Origin: Mangrovimicrobium sp033283385
GTDB lineage: Bacteria > Pseudomonadota > Gammaproteobacteria > Pseudomonadales > Halieaceae
Direction of reading: 5' to 3'
Assembly: GCA_033283385.1 (NCBI GenBank)
Contig: JAWMQQ010000002.1
Location: forward strand, 558,001-622,000
Length of the DNA: 64,000 nt
Shown: in pieces, positions 45,091-54,003 of the stretch
Layout: every line of letters starts with the position of its first letter
How positions within the stretch are numbered: position 1 is the first letter of the stretch
The notes under the pieces: generated by a model
Told to the model about the DNA's origin: nothing
Seen by the model: the letters and a program-made list of their open reading frames with translations, nothing else
Database searches by the model: none
Position numbers and translations under genes: made by a program

Positions 45091-45285
45091 ATGCGCTGGA
45101 CCGATATCAACGACATCGCCATCGAACTGGTCGACACCTACCCCGAGGTCGACCCGCTGACACTGAACTTTGTCGACCTGCGCGACAAGGTGCTGGCCCT
45201 GCCGGATTTCGACGACGATCCGAAGCACTGCGGCGAAAAGATCCTCGAGGCCATTCAGGCGGCCTGGATCGAAGAGGCCGACTGA
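45091..45285 (+). CDS. iscX: Fe-S assembly protein IscX
   Basis: This 64-residue acidic protein contains MRWTDINDIAIEL, DLRDKVLALPDFDDDP and ILEAIQAAWIEE. It binds IscS and iron and acts as a regulator of the desulfurase. It is the last gene of the isc operon, 13 bp after fdx. Confidence 0.96.
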   Translation: MRWTDINDIAIELVDTYPEVDPLTLNFVDLRDKVLALPDFDDDPKHCGEKILEAIQAAWIEEAD

Positions 45286-45287
45286 GC

Positions 45288-45307
45288 CCGGCGGCGAGCT
45301 CCGCCGG
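45288..45307 (+). terminator. GC-rich hairpin after the isc operon
   Basis: Arms CCGGCGG (45288-45294) and CCGCCGG (45301-45307) surround a 6-nt loop, starting two bases after the iscX stop. No T-run follows, so termination may be partial. Confidence 0.35.
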
Positions 45308-45398
45308 TGGGTGCTGTCCGGGATAGTATTCCGGTCGCGGTATCCCCGATCATCGACTAGGCTGCACTGTCAGGTTCGTCGACGAACGGAGCGTAGCC

Positions 45399-46949
45399 AT
45401 GAAAGGACGTCTCGGTACGCGTACGCTGTGCGCCTTGTTGCTGGCCAGTGGGCCATGTCTTGCCGCCTGGGACGGTGATGCCATCTCCGGTGCGGTAATC
45501 GAGCCAGGAGGGCAGCCAGGTGGCACCTACGACTGGCCATCCCCGGCGGCGGTAGTCGATTTCATCGCGCCGGAGTTCGTCAATCAACTCACCAACGTAA
45601 CGATCAGCGCCGATTTCACGGCCGACACACTCACCCTCAGTTACCAGAACACCTCCCAGTTCGACAACGTCACCTTCCCCCCGCTGGAATTCTCCTTTAC
45701 CGGCCTGGATGTGGGTGGCCAGGGTATCGTCGGCCTGGAGCAGGTCAGTTCCGGGTTCAGCAGCGCGATTACCCCCGGGTTTACCGCCAGCTCAATAACG
45801 CTGGCGCTCGGTTTGCAGAATACCAATCCAGGAGACGTTTTCAGTGCCACCTTCCATTTCTCCAACGGCACGCTGTATGAACCCGACCTGGTGGCCGTCA
45901 CCGCGGACCCCGAGTACGCATTCGACTACTATTCGAGCCTGGGCGTAACCGGCGGCCCGGCGTTCACAATCGATAACCTCTACGAGACGCTGCTGGAGAT
46001 CAAGTCTGCCTGGGAGCCGGATGTCGGTCTCCAGCCGGGCGAGCTGGCGCAACCGGGATTTGCGATCTACGACGGCACATTGCTGCTGGAAGCCGGCGCG
46101 CTGGACCCCGCTGGCGGGCGGGCGACGCTGGTCAACACCTACCGCATGAACGTCGACCCGCGCATGTTGCGCCGGGACTTCCTGCGCGCGCGCTACCTGC
46201 GCCAGGGCGTGTATGTCGACAGGGCGCGGGCACTGCGTGCCGCGCGGGCGGCACGCCTGTCCGATCTGCGCGTGATGCGTTATGTCGAGGATGAAGGGCG
46301 CTGGGTGCGCGCTGCCCGTGTCGCGGTGCGGGCCGATGGCCGCCGCGCGGAACGTCGCTTCCTGCCGCGGATGGCGCCGGACGGCGTGGTCGGGCACTAC
46401 GGCACGTATGTGGACGGCGACAAGAGTATCGTCTGGGCCGTCGTGCCGCACAACAGCCGGTATGGCGTCGGTATCAACTCGGACGACGACAACGACGGGA
46501 TTTTCAACGCGAACGACAACTGCCGCGGTGACGCCAACACCGACCAGCTGGATACCGACCTGGATGGCAAGGGCAATGTCTGCGACGGGGATGACGACGC
46601 CGATGGTGTGCCCGACGAGTCCGACAACTGTCCGTTGGATGCCAATGCCGGCCAGTCTGACCAGGACGGCGACGGCGCGGGTGATGCCTGCGACTCCGAC
46701 GCAGATGGCGACGGGGTTTCCGGCGACATCGACCAATGTCCCGGGACCGCGGGCGGCGCCCCGGTCGATGCCCAGGGCTGCTCCATCGACGACAGCTGCC
46801 CCTGCGGAACCGCATGGAAGAATCACGGTGCCTTTGTACGCTGCGTGGCCCACCGCTCCGAGGAGTTCGTGGAGGCAGGCCTGATCAGCGAAACGGAAAA
46901 GGACCAGTTGCTGGAGGAGGCCGGCGGGTCCACTTGCGGCAAGCCGTGA
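45399..46949 (+). CDS. Exported protein with arginine-rich segment and thrombospondin type-3 repeats
   Basis: This 516-residue protein has a signal peptide (residues 1-22, LCALLLASGPCLAA). Residues 23-240 form a beta-rich unknown domain with only few charged residues and no Arg or Lys except one Lys near 202. Residues 241-324 hold 24 arginines and no lysine. Residues 360-450 carry calcium-binding thrombospondin type-3 repeats (DNDGIFNANDNC, DDADGVPDESDNC, DADGDGVSGDIDQC). A cysteine-containing tail (SCPCGTAWKNHGAFVRC) follows. It is probably secreted or held at the cell surface. It overlaps the deiminase-like gene by 4 bp, so the two are coupled. Its function is unknown; see the findings for a possible enzyme-substrate link. 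Confidence 0.8.
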   Translation: MKGRLGTRTLCALLLASGPCLAAWDGDAISGAVIEPGGQPGGTYDWPSPAAVVDFIAPEFVNQLTNVTISADFTADTLTLSYQNTSQFDNVTFPPLEFSFTGLDVGGQGIVGLEQVSSGFSSAITPGFTASSITLALGLQNTNPGDVFSATFHFSNGTLYEPDLVAVTADPEYAFDYYSSLGVTGGPAFTIDNLYETLLEIKSAWEPDVGLQPGELAQPGFAIYDGTLLLEAGALDPAGGRATLVNTYRMNVDPRMLRRDFLRARYLRQGVYVDRARALRAARAARLSDLRVMRYVEDEGRWVRAARVAVRADGRRAERRFLPRMAPDGVVGHYGTYVDGDKSIVWAVVPHNSRYGVGINSDDDNDGIFNANDNCRGDANTDQLDTDLDGKGNVCDGDDDADGVPDESDNCPLDANAGQSDQDGDGAGDACDSDADGDGVSGDIDQCPGTAGGAPVDAQGCSIDDSCPCGTAWKNHGAFVRCVAHRSEEFVEAGLISETEKDQLLEEAGGSTCGKP

Positions 46950-48199
46950 TTTCGCTTCCCGGCGCCGCGCGAGCCCTGCTACTGGGCGCGGCGCTGGCGC
47001 TGTGCGCCGGCCATGGCCGGGCCAACGAGACTGGCGATGTACTGCTGGCGGATACCGGCGGTGCAATCCATTCGGTGGTCATCGCCGTCAACAGCGCTCG
47101 CCGGGCCGCGTTGCGCAATACGCCGGCGGTGGAGCACATCGTCAACGCTTTGGCCGCCGACGTGGCCGTCGACATTCTCACCAACGACCGGGCCGCCTTC
47201 AGGGTGGTCAACAATCCCGCCCCGGGCCGCATCCGCTTTCTCGAGCTGCCCCCGGGCGCCGCAATCACCATCTGGCCACAGGACCCGTTCCTGGTGCTGC
47301 GGCCACCCGCTCCAGGGGCGCGTCCGGTGCTGCTCGCATCGCGCGACTTCGACCGCGCGGGAGATGCCGGTATCGCGCCGTTGCTGGCGGCCGAAAGGGG
47401 TTATGAACTGCGTCAGTCCAGCCTGTTTTTCGAGGGAGGCAACGTAGTTTCCGACGAGAGCAGGGTGCTGATCGGCGCCAACACGATCCGCTACAACGCG
47501 ATCCATATGGGGGTCAGCGACAATGAAGCCGGGCTGGCTTTCCAGGGCGAGTTGGGGAAGCCGGTGCTGGTGGTGGGTCCTTATCCGCAACCGGTTGCGC
47601 ACATCGACATGATGCTGACCCCCCTGGGTGACGGGCGCATTGCGGTGGCGGACGCCGCCGCGGGCATCGCCATCGCCGAGGCGGCGCTGGATAAGGACCC
47701 GGAGTCCGTCGCCGCGTTCGAGCGACACTGCAAGGAGCAGTTCTTCGGCCACCCGCAGATACACCAGGTGGCCGGCGCGGACGGCGAAGCGATTACGCCG
47801 CCGCCGCTGGAAGGGCGAACCCGTGAGTTGCTGGCGATCAACCGGCGCGTGGCGCCGTTGCTGGACGCCATCGCAGCGTCACTGGCCGATGCCGGTTATG
47901 AAGTCCTGCGCATCCCGTTTTACTTTGGTGGTCCGGAGGGGCGGCCCGGGCGATTTGCGGACGCGGGGGCTTCGGTGGCGGCATTTCCCATGCTGACCTA
48001 TAACAACGCGCTGCTGGAAACCCGCGACGGCGTCCGGCGAGTCTACCTGCCCCGGTACGGGTGGCGCGCCATGGACGAGGCGGCGCAACAGGCCTGGAAA
48101 TCAGCCGGGTTCGCAGTGACGCCGGTTGCCGGGCTGACCACCAGCGCCATGTATGGCGGGGCGCTGCGCTGCGCGGTCAAGGTGCTCGCGCGGGATTGA
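46946..48199 (+). CDS. Exported agmatine/peptidylarginine deiminase-family protein
   Basis: This 417-residue protein has a signal peptide (ALLLGAALALCAGHGRA) and a guanidine-modifying-enzyme fold. Catalytic residues by position and motif are D113 (IWPQDPF), E163-G-G-N (FFEGGN), H219 and D221 (AHIDMML), N353/N354 (TYNNALL) and the nucleophile C409 (GGALRCAV). This set fits enzymes that hydrolyse the guanidino group of agmatine or protein arginine to give a ureido group and ammonia. Cytoplasmic agmatine deiminases lack signal peptides, so export points toward a peptidylarginine deiminase-like role. The start is GTG at 46946, overlapping the previous stop, or a TTG 12 bp upstream. Neither has an ideal ribosome site. 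Confidence 0.8.
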   Translation: MISLPGAARALLLGAALALCAGHGRANETGDVLLADTGGAIHSVVIAVNSARRAALRNTPAVEHIVNALAADVAVDILTNDRAAFRVVNNPAPGRIRFLELPPGAAITIWPQDPFLVLRPPAPGARPVLLASRDFDRAGDAGIAPLLAAERGYELRQSSLFFEGGNVVSDESRVLIGANTIRYNAIHMGVSDNEAGLAFQGELGKPVLVVGPYPQPVAHIDMMLTPLGDGRIAVADAAAGIAIAEAALDKDPESVAAFERHCKEQFFGHPQIHQVAGADGEAITPPPLEGRTRELLAINRRVAPLLDAIAASLADAGYEVLRIPFYFGGPEGRPGRFADAGASVAAFPMLTYNNALLETRDGVRRVYLPRYGWRAMDEAAQQAWKSAGFAVTPVAGLTTSAMYGGALRCAVKVLARD

Positions 48200-48298
48200 G
48201 CGACCGGGGTTTGGGCATCCGCGGCATCGAGGGGGCGGCGATGATATAACTTTCTGAATTTGCAGGGAAAAAATCTGACGTCCGGGGGGTGAATGGAG

Positions 48299-48327
48299 GT
48301 GAAAGCGGCGGCCGAAATCCGTATAAT
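48299..48327 (+). promoter_or_regulatory. Candidate ndk promoter
   Basis: GTGAAA (48299-48304) and a perfect TATAAT (48322-48327) are 17 bp apart. The leader to the ndk ATG is about 90 nt. Confidence 0.6.
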
Positions 48328-48423
48328 TGCGCGGTTTTGGATACCCCCGCACCCGACACCAGGCAGCCAGTGAGATTGCCGGCATGGGCGCGGGGCCGCA
48401 ATTAGCCCATACGGAGAATCCCC

Positions 48424-48849
48424 ATGGCAGTAGAACGCACCCTTTCCATCATCAAGCCCGACGCGGTCGGCAAGAACATCATCGGCAAGATTTACTCCCG
48501 TTTCGAGTCCAACGGGCTGACCATCGTCGCCGCGAAAATGCTGCGCCTGTCGGACGTGGTTGCCGGTGGTTTCTACGCCGAGCACCGCGAGCGCCCCTTC
48601 TACAAGGACCTGGTCGAGTTCATGACCTCGGGCCCCGTCGTAGTGCAGGTGCTGGAAGGTGAGGACGCCATCGCCAAAAACCGCGAGCTGATGGGTGCCA
48701 CCAACCCGAAGGAAGCCGCCGAGGGCACCATCCGCCGCGACTTCGCCGAGAGCATCGACGCCAACGCCGTCCACGGCTCCGACTCCCCGGCTTCCGCCGC
48801 CCGCGAAATCGCCTACTTCTTCGCGGCCAGCGAGATCTGCGAGCGCTGA
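48424..48849 (+). CDS. ndk: Nucleoside diphosphate kinase
   Basis: This 141-residue enzyme balances nucleoside triphosphate pools by ping-pong transfer through H117 (NAVHGSDS). ERTLSIIKPDAV begins the fold. It is followed 7 bp later by rlmN, and the pair is conserved in gammaproteobacteria. GGAG lies 9 bp before the ATG. Confidence 0.98.
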   Translation: MAVERTLSIIKPDAVGKNIIGKIYSRFESNGLTIVAAKMLRLSDVVAGGFYAEHRERPFYKDLVEFMTSGPVVVQVLEGEDAIAKNRELMGATNPKEAAEGTIRRDFAESIDANAVHGSDSPASAAREIAYFFAASEICER

Positions 48850-48856
48850 TCCAGCC

Positions 48857-50020
48857 GTGACCGACCTCATCGCCACATCCGTCGAACCCCAACCCGGCAA
48901 CAGCCGGGTCAACCTGCTGGGCATGCCCCTGGCAGCGCTGGAGCAGTTTTTCCTCGAACTCGGGGAGAAGAAGTTCCGCGCCCAGCAGGTGCTCAAGTGG
49001 ATACACCACCACGGGGTCACCGACTTCGAGGCGATGAGCAACCTCGGCAAGGGCCTGCGCGACAAGCTCGCGGCGGTCGCCGAGGTGCGCCCCCCCGAGA
49101 TTGTCAGCCAGCACGATTCCAGCGACGGCACGCGCAAGTGGGCGATCCGCGTCGAGGGCGGTGGCCTTGTCGAGTCGGTGCTGATCCCCGACGGCAAGCG
49201 CGCCACGCTGTGCGTGTCCTCGCAGGTCGGCTGCAGCCTGGACTGCAGTTTCTGCTCCACCGGCAAGCAGGGTTTCCAGCGCGACCTGAGCGCGGCGGAG
49301 ATCATCGGCCAGGTGTGGCTGGCCATCAAGAGCTATGACGCCTTCCAGTCCGGCAAGGGCCGGGTGGTGACCAACGTCGTGATGATGGGCATGGGCGAAC
49401 CGCTGATGAACTTCGACAACGTGGTCGCCGCGATGAACCTGATGATGGAGGACAACGCCTACGGTATCTCCAAGCGCCGGGTAACCCTGAGCACCTCCGG
49501 CGTGGTGCCGGCGCTGGACGAGCTGGCCAAGGTCAGCGAGGCGTCCCTGGCGGTATCACTGCACGCGCCGAATGACGAGTTGCGCAACCAGCTGGTGCCG
49601 ATCAATCGCAAGTACCCGATCGCGCGACTGCTGGAGAGCTGCCGCAACTACATCGACGCCCAGCCCGACAGCAAGCGCGTGGTTACCGTGGAATACACCC
49701 TGATCGCCGGGGTCAATGACCAGCCCGCGCACGCCCGCGAACTGGCCCAGTTGCTGAAGGACTTTCCCTGCAAGATCAACCTGATCCCCTTCAACCCCTT
49801 CCCGCAGTCCGGCTATGAGCGCCCCAGTGGCAACGCGGTCTCGCGTTTCTGGCAAGTGCTGGTGGATGCGGGATATATTGTGACCGTGCGCACCACGCGC
49901 GGCGACGATATCGACGCCGCCTGCGGGCAACTGGTGGGGCAGGTAGTGGACCGGACCCGGCGCAGCGAGCGCTATCGCGAGGCAGCGCAGCGACAGGATA
50001 ACGAGAACAGGGTGACGTAG
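48857..50020 (+). CDS. rlmN: Dual-specificity RNA methyltransferase RlmN
   Basis: This 387-residue radical-SAM enzyme puts a C2 methyl on A2503 of 23S rRNA and A37 of some tRNAs. The 4Fe-4S/SAM site is C126-x3-C130-x2-C133 (CSLDCSFCS). NVVMMGMGEPLMN and STSGVVPAL are further family motifs. A conserved Cys near the C-terminus (DDIDAACGQL) is the methyl-carrying residue. The start is GTG at 48857, 7 bp after ndk. Confidence 0.96.
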   Translation: MTDLIATSVEPQPGNSRVNLLGMPLAALEQFFLELGEKKFRAQQVLKWIHHHGVTDFEAMSNLGKGLRDKLAAVAEVRPPEIVSQHDSSDGTRKWAIRVEGGGLVESVLIPDGKRATLCVSSQVGCSLDCSFCSTGKQGFQRDLSAAEIIGQVWLAIKSYDAFQSGKGRVVTNVVMMGMGEPLMNFDNVVAAMNLMMEDNAYGISKRRVTLSTSGVVPALDELAKVSEASLAVSLHAPNDELRNQLVPINRKYPIARLLESCRNYIDAQPDSKRVVTVEYTLIAGVNDQPAHARELAQLLKDFPCKINLIPFNPFPQSGYERPSGNAVSRFWQVLVDAGYIVTVRTTRGDDIDAACGQLVGQVVDRTRRSERYREAAQRQDNENRVT

Positions 50021-50025
50021 CGGCT

Positions 50026-50811
50026 ATGGCAAATGCGGCGAGAATTTTGAAACAGGGTATCCGCTGGTCGGCGGTGTTGCTGGTCAGCCTGGGTCTTGGC
50101 GCATGCGTCACCACCACCCAGAGCGTATTCACCGAGAAGGCGGATCCCAAGGAAGCGCTGGAATTGCGCGTGGAGCTTGCGCGCAAGTACATCGGCGAAG
50201 GCGACTGGGAAAACGCCAAGCGCAATCTCAAGACTGCCTACGACATGGACCCGGACAATCCCGAGGTACACGAGGCTTTCGCGCTGGTGTACCAGAGCAC
50301 CGGCGAGACCGAGATGGCGGAGCAAAGCTACAAGACCGCCATCCGCCTGGACCGCAATTTCTCCCGCGCGCGCAATAATTACGCGGCTTTCCTCTATTCG
50401 CAACAGCGGTACAAGGAAGCGGAGGAGCAACTGGAGTACGTGGTGAAGGACACCCTCTATCAAGGCCGCCCGCAGGCGTTCGTAAACCTCGGCCTTTGTC
50501 GCGAACAACTCAAGGATTCACCGGGCGCTGAACAGGCATTCCAGCGCGCACTGACCATGGATCGCGCCAACAATATCGCGCTGCTGGAAATGGCCCAGTT
50601 GCGCTTTGATGGCGGCGACTACGACTCGGCAACAAGATACTACGGCACCTACCGGACGGTGGTGCGCCAGCAGTCTGCCAGGGGGTTGTGGCTGGGCATC
50701 CGCCTGGCGCGCTACAACCAGGACGCGGACGCCGAGGCCAGCTACGCGCTGGCGCTGGCAAACCTGTACCCGGATTCCGCGGAATACAAGGCCTACAAAC
50801 AGGCACAGTGA
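50026..50811 (+). CDS. pilF: Type IV pilus biogenesis lipoprotein PilF/PilW
   Basis: This 261-residue lipoprotein (lipobox SLGLGAC, Cys27) is made of TPR repeats (for example NPEVHEAFALVYQSTGETEMAEQSYKTAI in part). PilF is the outer-membrane pilotin that helps PilQ secretin assemble. It follows rlmN by 5 bp, the standard place for pilF. Its stop lies one base before the ispG ATG, leaving no room for rodZ. Confidence 0.92.
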   Translation: MANAARILKQGIRWSAVLLVSLGLGACVTTTQSVFTEKADPKEALELRVELARKYIGEGDWENAKRNLKTAYDMDPDNPEVHEAFALVYQSTGETEMAEQSYKTAIRLDRNFSRARNNYAAFLYSQQRYKEAEEQLEYVVKDTLYQGRPQAFVNLGLCREQLKDSPGAEQAFQRALTMDRANNIALLEMAQLRFDGGDYDSATRYYGTYRTVVRQQSARGLWLGIRLARYNQDADAEASYALALANLYPDSAEYKAYKQAQ

Positions 50812-50812
50812 A

Positions 50813-51943
50813 ATGAAGACAGAGTCCCCGATCAAGCGTCGGATTTCACGCCAGATTCACGTTGGTAATGTCGCAGTGGGCGGCGATGCACCGATCAGTG
50901 TGCAGAGCATGACCAACACCGATACCTGCGATGTGGACGCCACGGTCGCCCAGGTCCGCGCGATCGCCGACGCGGGCGCGGATATCGTGCGGGTTTCCGT
51001 GCCCAGCATGGACGCCGCCGAGGCGTTCCGGAAAATTCGCGAGCAGGTCGAAGTGCCGCTGGTGGCCGATATCCACTTCGACCACCGCATTGCGCTGAAG
51101 GTCGCCGAGTACGGCGTCGATTGCCTGCGCATCAATCCCGGCAATATCGGCCGCGACGAGAAGGTGCGCGAGGTCATCAGCAGCGCGCGGGACCGCGGCA
51201 TTCCGATCCGCATCGGCGTGAACGCCGGCTCGCTGGGCAAGGACCTGCAGCGCAAGTACGGCGAGCCCACGGCCGAGGCCCTGGTGGAGTCGGCCCTGCG
51301 CCATGTCGACATTCTCGACAAGCACGATTTCCCGGACTTCAAGGTCAGCGTCAAGGCGTCCGAGGTGTTCATGGCGGTGGAGGCCTACCGCCTCCTCGCC
51401 AAGCAGATCGAGCAGCCGCTGCACCTGGGTATCACCGAGGCCGGTGGCCTGCGCGGTGGTACCGTGAAATCCGCGGTGGGCCTGGGCATGCTGCTGATGG
51501 AGGGCATCGGCGACACCATCCGGATCTCCCTCGCCGCGGACCCGGTGGAGGAAGTAAAGGTGGGCTTCGAGATTCTCAAGAGTCTCAAGCTGCGCACCAA
51601 CGGCATCAACTTCATCGCCTGCCCGAGTTGCTCGCGGCAGAACTTTGACGTCATCGCCACCATGAATACCCTGGAGCAGCGCCTCGAGGATATTCGCACG
51701 CCGATGGACGTAGCGGTCATCGGCTGTGTAGTCAACGGCCCGGGCGAGGCGCGCGAGGCCGATGTCGGCCTCACCGGCGCCACCCCCAACAACCTGATCT
51801 ACGTGGATGGCAAGCCCGACCACAAGGTCGACAACCAGGCTTTTATCGATCACCTCGAGCAGGTGATTCGCGACAGGGCGGCAAAGCTGGAAGAGCAGCG
51901 CTCCAGGGAGAGCGAAAGCCTCATCCTGAAAACGTCCGCCTGA
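50813..51943 (+). CDS. ispG: 4-hydroxy-3-methylbut-2-enyl-diphosphate synthase (flavodoxin)
   Basis: This 376-residue 4Fe-4S enzyme reduces MEcPP to HMBPP in the MEP isoprenoid pathway. The cluster ligands are C270, C273 and C305 with E312, in FIACPSCSRQ and IGCVVNGPGEA. The TIM-barrel start is VQSMTNTDT. I use the ATG at 50813, immediately after pilF; translation is probably by re-initiation. 19 bp separate it from hisS. Confidence 0.96.
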   Translation: MKTESPIKRRISRQIHVGNVAVGGDAPISVQSMTNTDTCDVDATVAQVRAIADAGADIVRVSVPSMDAAEAFRKIREQVEVPLVADIHFDHRIALKVAEYGVDCLRINPGNIGRDEKVREVISSARDRGIPIRIGVNAGSLGKDLQRKYGEPTAEALVESALRHVDILDKHDFPDFKVSVKASEVFMAVEAYRLLAKQIEQPLHLGITEAGGLRGGTVKSAVGLGMLLMEGIGDTIRISLAADPVEEVKVGFEILKSLKLRTNGINFIACPSCSRQNFDVIATMNTLEQRLEDIRTPMDVAVIGCVVNGPGEAREADVGLTGATPNNLIYVDGKPDHKVDNQAFIDHLEQVIRDRAAKLEEQRSRESESLILKTSA

Positions 51944-51962
51944 TCCAGGAGCAGGAGTAATT

Positions 51963-53249
51963 GTGAGCGAGTTTCGAGCCATTCGCGGGATGAGTGACAT
52001 CCTGCCGGATGAGACACCGGTTTGGCAGTATGTCGAGCGCACCGTGCAGGCCCTGCTGGCGAGCTACGGCTACGGCCAGATTCGCCTGCCTATCGTCGAG
52101 TACACCGAGCTGTTCAAGCGCTCTATCGGCGAAGTGACTGATATCGTGGAAAAGGAGATGTACACCTTCCGCGATCGCAATGACGAGAGCCTGACGCTGC
52201 GTCCCGAGGGCACAGCCGGCTGTGTGCGTGCAGCCATCCAGAACGGCATGCTCGCGACGCCCCAGCGGCTCTGGTACAACGGCCCCATGTTTCGCTACGA
52301 GCGCCCGCAGAAGGGTCGCCAGCGGCAATTCCACCAGATCGGTATCGAAGCCTTCGGTATAGCAAGTGCTGACATGGACGCTGAGGTGATCCTGCTGAGC
52401 GCACGCCTGTGGAAACTGCTCGGGGTGGCGGACAGTGTCACGCTAGAGCTCAATTCCATCGGCAGCCTGGAGTCGCGCAAGCGCTACCGGGAGGCCTTGG
52501 TCGCCTACCTGGAGCAGCACCGGGACGCGCTGGATGAAGACAGCCAGCGGCGCCTGGAGAGTAATCCCCTGCGCATTCTCGACAGCAAGGCGGCGCAGAC
52601 CCAGGCCCTGCTGGATGGTGCTCCCAGTCTTGCGGAGTACCTCGACGAAGCGGCCGCGGCGCATTTTGCCCGGCTGCGGGAATTGCTGGACGTCGCCGGG
52701 GTCACATACCGCGTCAATCCGCGCCTGGTGCGCGGCCTGGATTATTACAACTACACCGTGTTCGAGTGGGTGACCGATTTGCTCGGCGCCCAGGGAACCG
52801 TTTGCGCTGGCGGTCGCTACGATACGCTGGTGGAACAGATGGGCGGCAAGCCGACACCCGGCGTGGGATTCGCCATGGGCGTGGAGCGCCTGGTGCTCCT
52901 GATCGAAGCGGCCGCGACCGTGCCGGAGCAGTCGTCTGAGGCAGATATCTACCTGGTGAGCTTTGGCGATGACGCCCAGCGCGAGGCGGTGGTTGCCGGA
53001 GAAAACTTGCGCGATGCTTTCCCGGGCCTCAGAATCGTGCAGCACAACGGCGGCGGCAGTTTCAAGAGCCAGATGAAAAAGGCCGACCGCAGCGGTGCGC
53101 GCATCGCGCTGATCTGGGGCGAAGACGAAATCGCCGCGGGCAGCGTGACCCTGAAAGCCTTGCGCGAGGCTGACAAGGACCGGCTGGGCCAGCAGAGCCT
53201 GCCGCGATCAGAACTCGAGCAGGCGCTGCGCGCGCTCCTGGCACAGTAG
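51963..53249 (+). CDS. hisS: Histidyl-tRNA synthetase
   Basis: This 428-residue class II synthetase starts at GTG with AGGAG upstream. Motif 2 is FRYERPQKGRQRQFHQ. The two histidine-specific motifs are GLDYYNYTVFEW and GGRYDTLVEQMGG. The C-terminal anticodon domain begins around residue 335. It sits between ispG and yfgM in the conserved order. Confidence 0.97.
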   Translation: MSEFRAIRGMSDILPDETPVWQYVERTVQALLASYGYGQIRLPIVEYTELFKRSIGEVTDIVEKEMYTFRDRNDESLTLRPEGTAGCVRAAIQNGMLATPQRLWYNGPMFRYERPQKGRQRQFHQIGIEAFGIASADMDAEVILLSARLWKLLGVADSVTLELNSIGSLESRKRYREALVAYLEQHRDALDEDSQRRLESNPLRILDSKAAQTQALLDGAPSLAEYLDEAAAAHFARLRELLDVAGVTYRVNPRLVRGLDYYNYTVFEWVTDLLGAQGTVCAGGRYDTLVEQMGGKPTPGVGFAMGVERLVLLIEAAATVPEQSSEADIYLVSFGDDAQREAVVAGENLRDAFPGLRIVQHNGGGSFKSQMKKADRSGARIALIWGEDEIAAGSVTLKALREADKDRLGQQSLPRSELEQALRALLAQ

Positions 53250-53271
53250 GATAATAGAGGAACAATGCGAC

Positions 53272-54000
53272 GTGGAAACATACCGCAGCGAAGAAGAACA
53301 GATCGAGGCGCTGAAGCGCTGGTGGGACGAGAACGGACGCTCGACGATAGTCGCGGTGATAGTCGCGCTCGCACTGGGTTTCGGCTGGCAGGGGTGGCAG
53401 AAGTACCGCGATGACCAGGCGGTAGACGCGTCCAATCGCTACCAGTCCCTGCTCCAGAGCCTGTCAACGAGTGACGAGGCTGCCGCCGAAGATACCGCCA
53501 GCGGCCTCAAGCTGGATTACGCCGGCAGTATCTATGCACAGTTCGCTGCGCTGCATCTGGCGCGTATGCATGTTATCAAGGGGGAGTTACCCGCAGCCGA
53601 AACCGAGCTGCGCTGGGTTCTCGCCCACGCTGAGCCGGGTTCGGAAACTGCACAGATTGCCCAGCTCAGGCTGGCCAGGGTGCTGGCGGCCTCCGGTGAT
53701 TTCAAGCAGGCGCTCGGTGTCCTCGATGCCGCGGACCCCGGCAGTTTCAGCGCGGCCTACCAGATGGCGCGGGGCGATATCCTGTTGATGCAGGAAGACC
53801 GCGAGGGCGCGAAGGAAGCTTACAGCACGGCCCTGATGGAAGCCTCCAGCAGCGGCGAGCAGGTCAACATCAGCCTGTTGCGTGAAAAACTCAAGTCTCT
53901 CAGCCCGCAGCCGCCGCGACCGGTGACTGCCGAAGCCGCGGCCGATGAGGCAGCCCAGGCGGCACCGGCTCCGGCAGTTCAAGCGGACGGGGAGGAATAA
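53272..54000 (+). CDS. yfgM: YfgM-like ancillary SecYEG/periplasmic chaperone protein
   Basis: This 242-residue protein starts at GTG. It has one N-terminal helix (residues 26-42, IVAVIVALALGFGWQGW) after EEEQIEALKRWWDENG, the YfgM signature, then a TPR-like periplasmic domain. In E. coli, YfgM links the translocon to periplasmic chaperones. The C-terminus is an Ala/Pro-rich tail absent from E. coli. It is 4 bp before bamB. Confidence 0.92.
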   Translation: METYRSEEEQIEALKRWWDENGRSTIVAVIVALALGFGWQGWQKYRDDQAVDASNRYQSLLQSLSTSDEAAAEDTASGLKLDYAGSIYAQFAALHLARMHVIKGELPAAETELRWVLAHAEPGSETAQIAQLRLARVLAASGDFKQALGVLDAADPGSFSAAYQMARGDILLMQEDREGAKEAYSTALMEASSSGEQVNISLLREKLKSLSPQPPRPVTAEAAADEAAQAAPAPAVQADGEE

Positions 54001-54003
54001 GCG

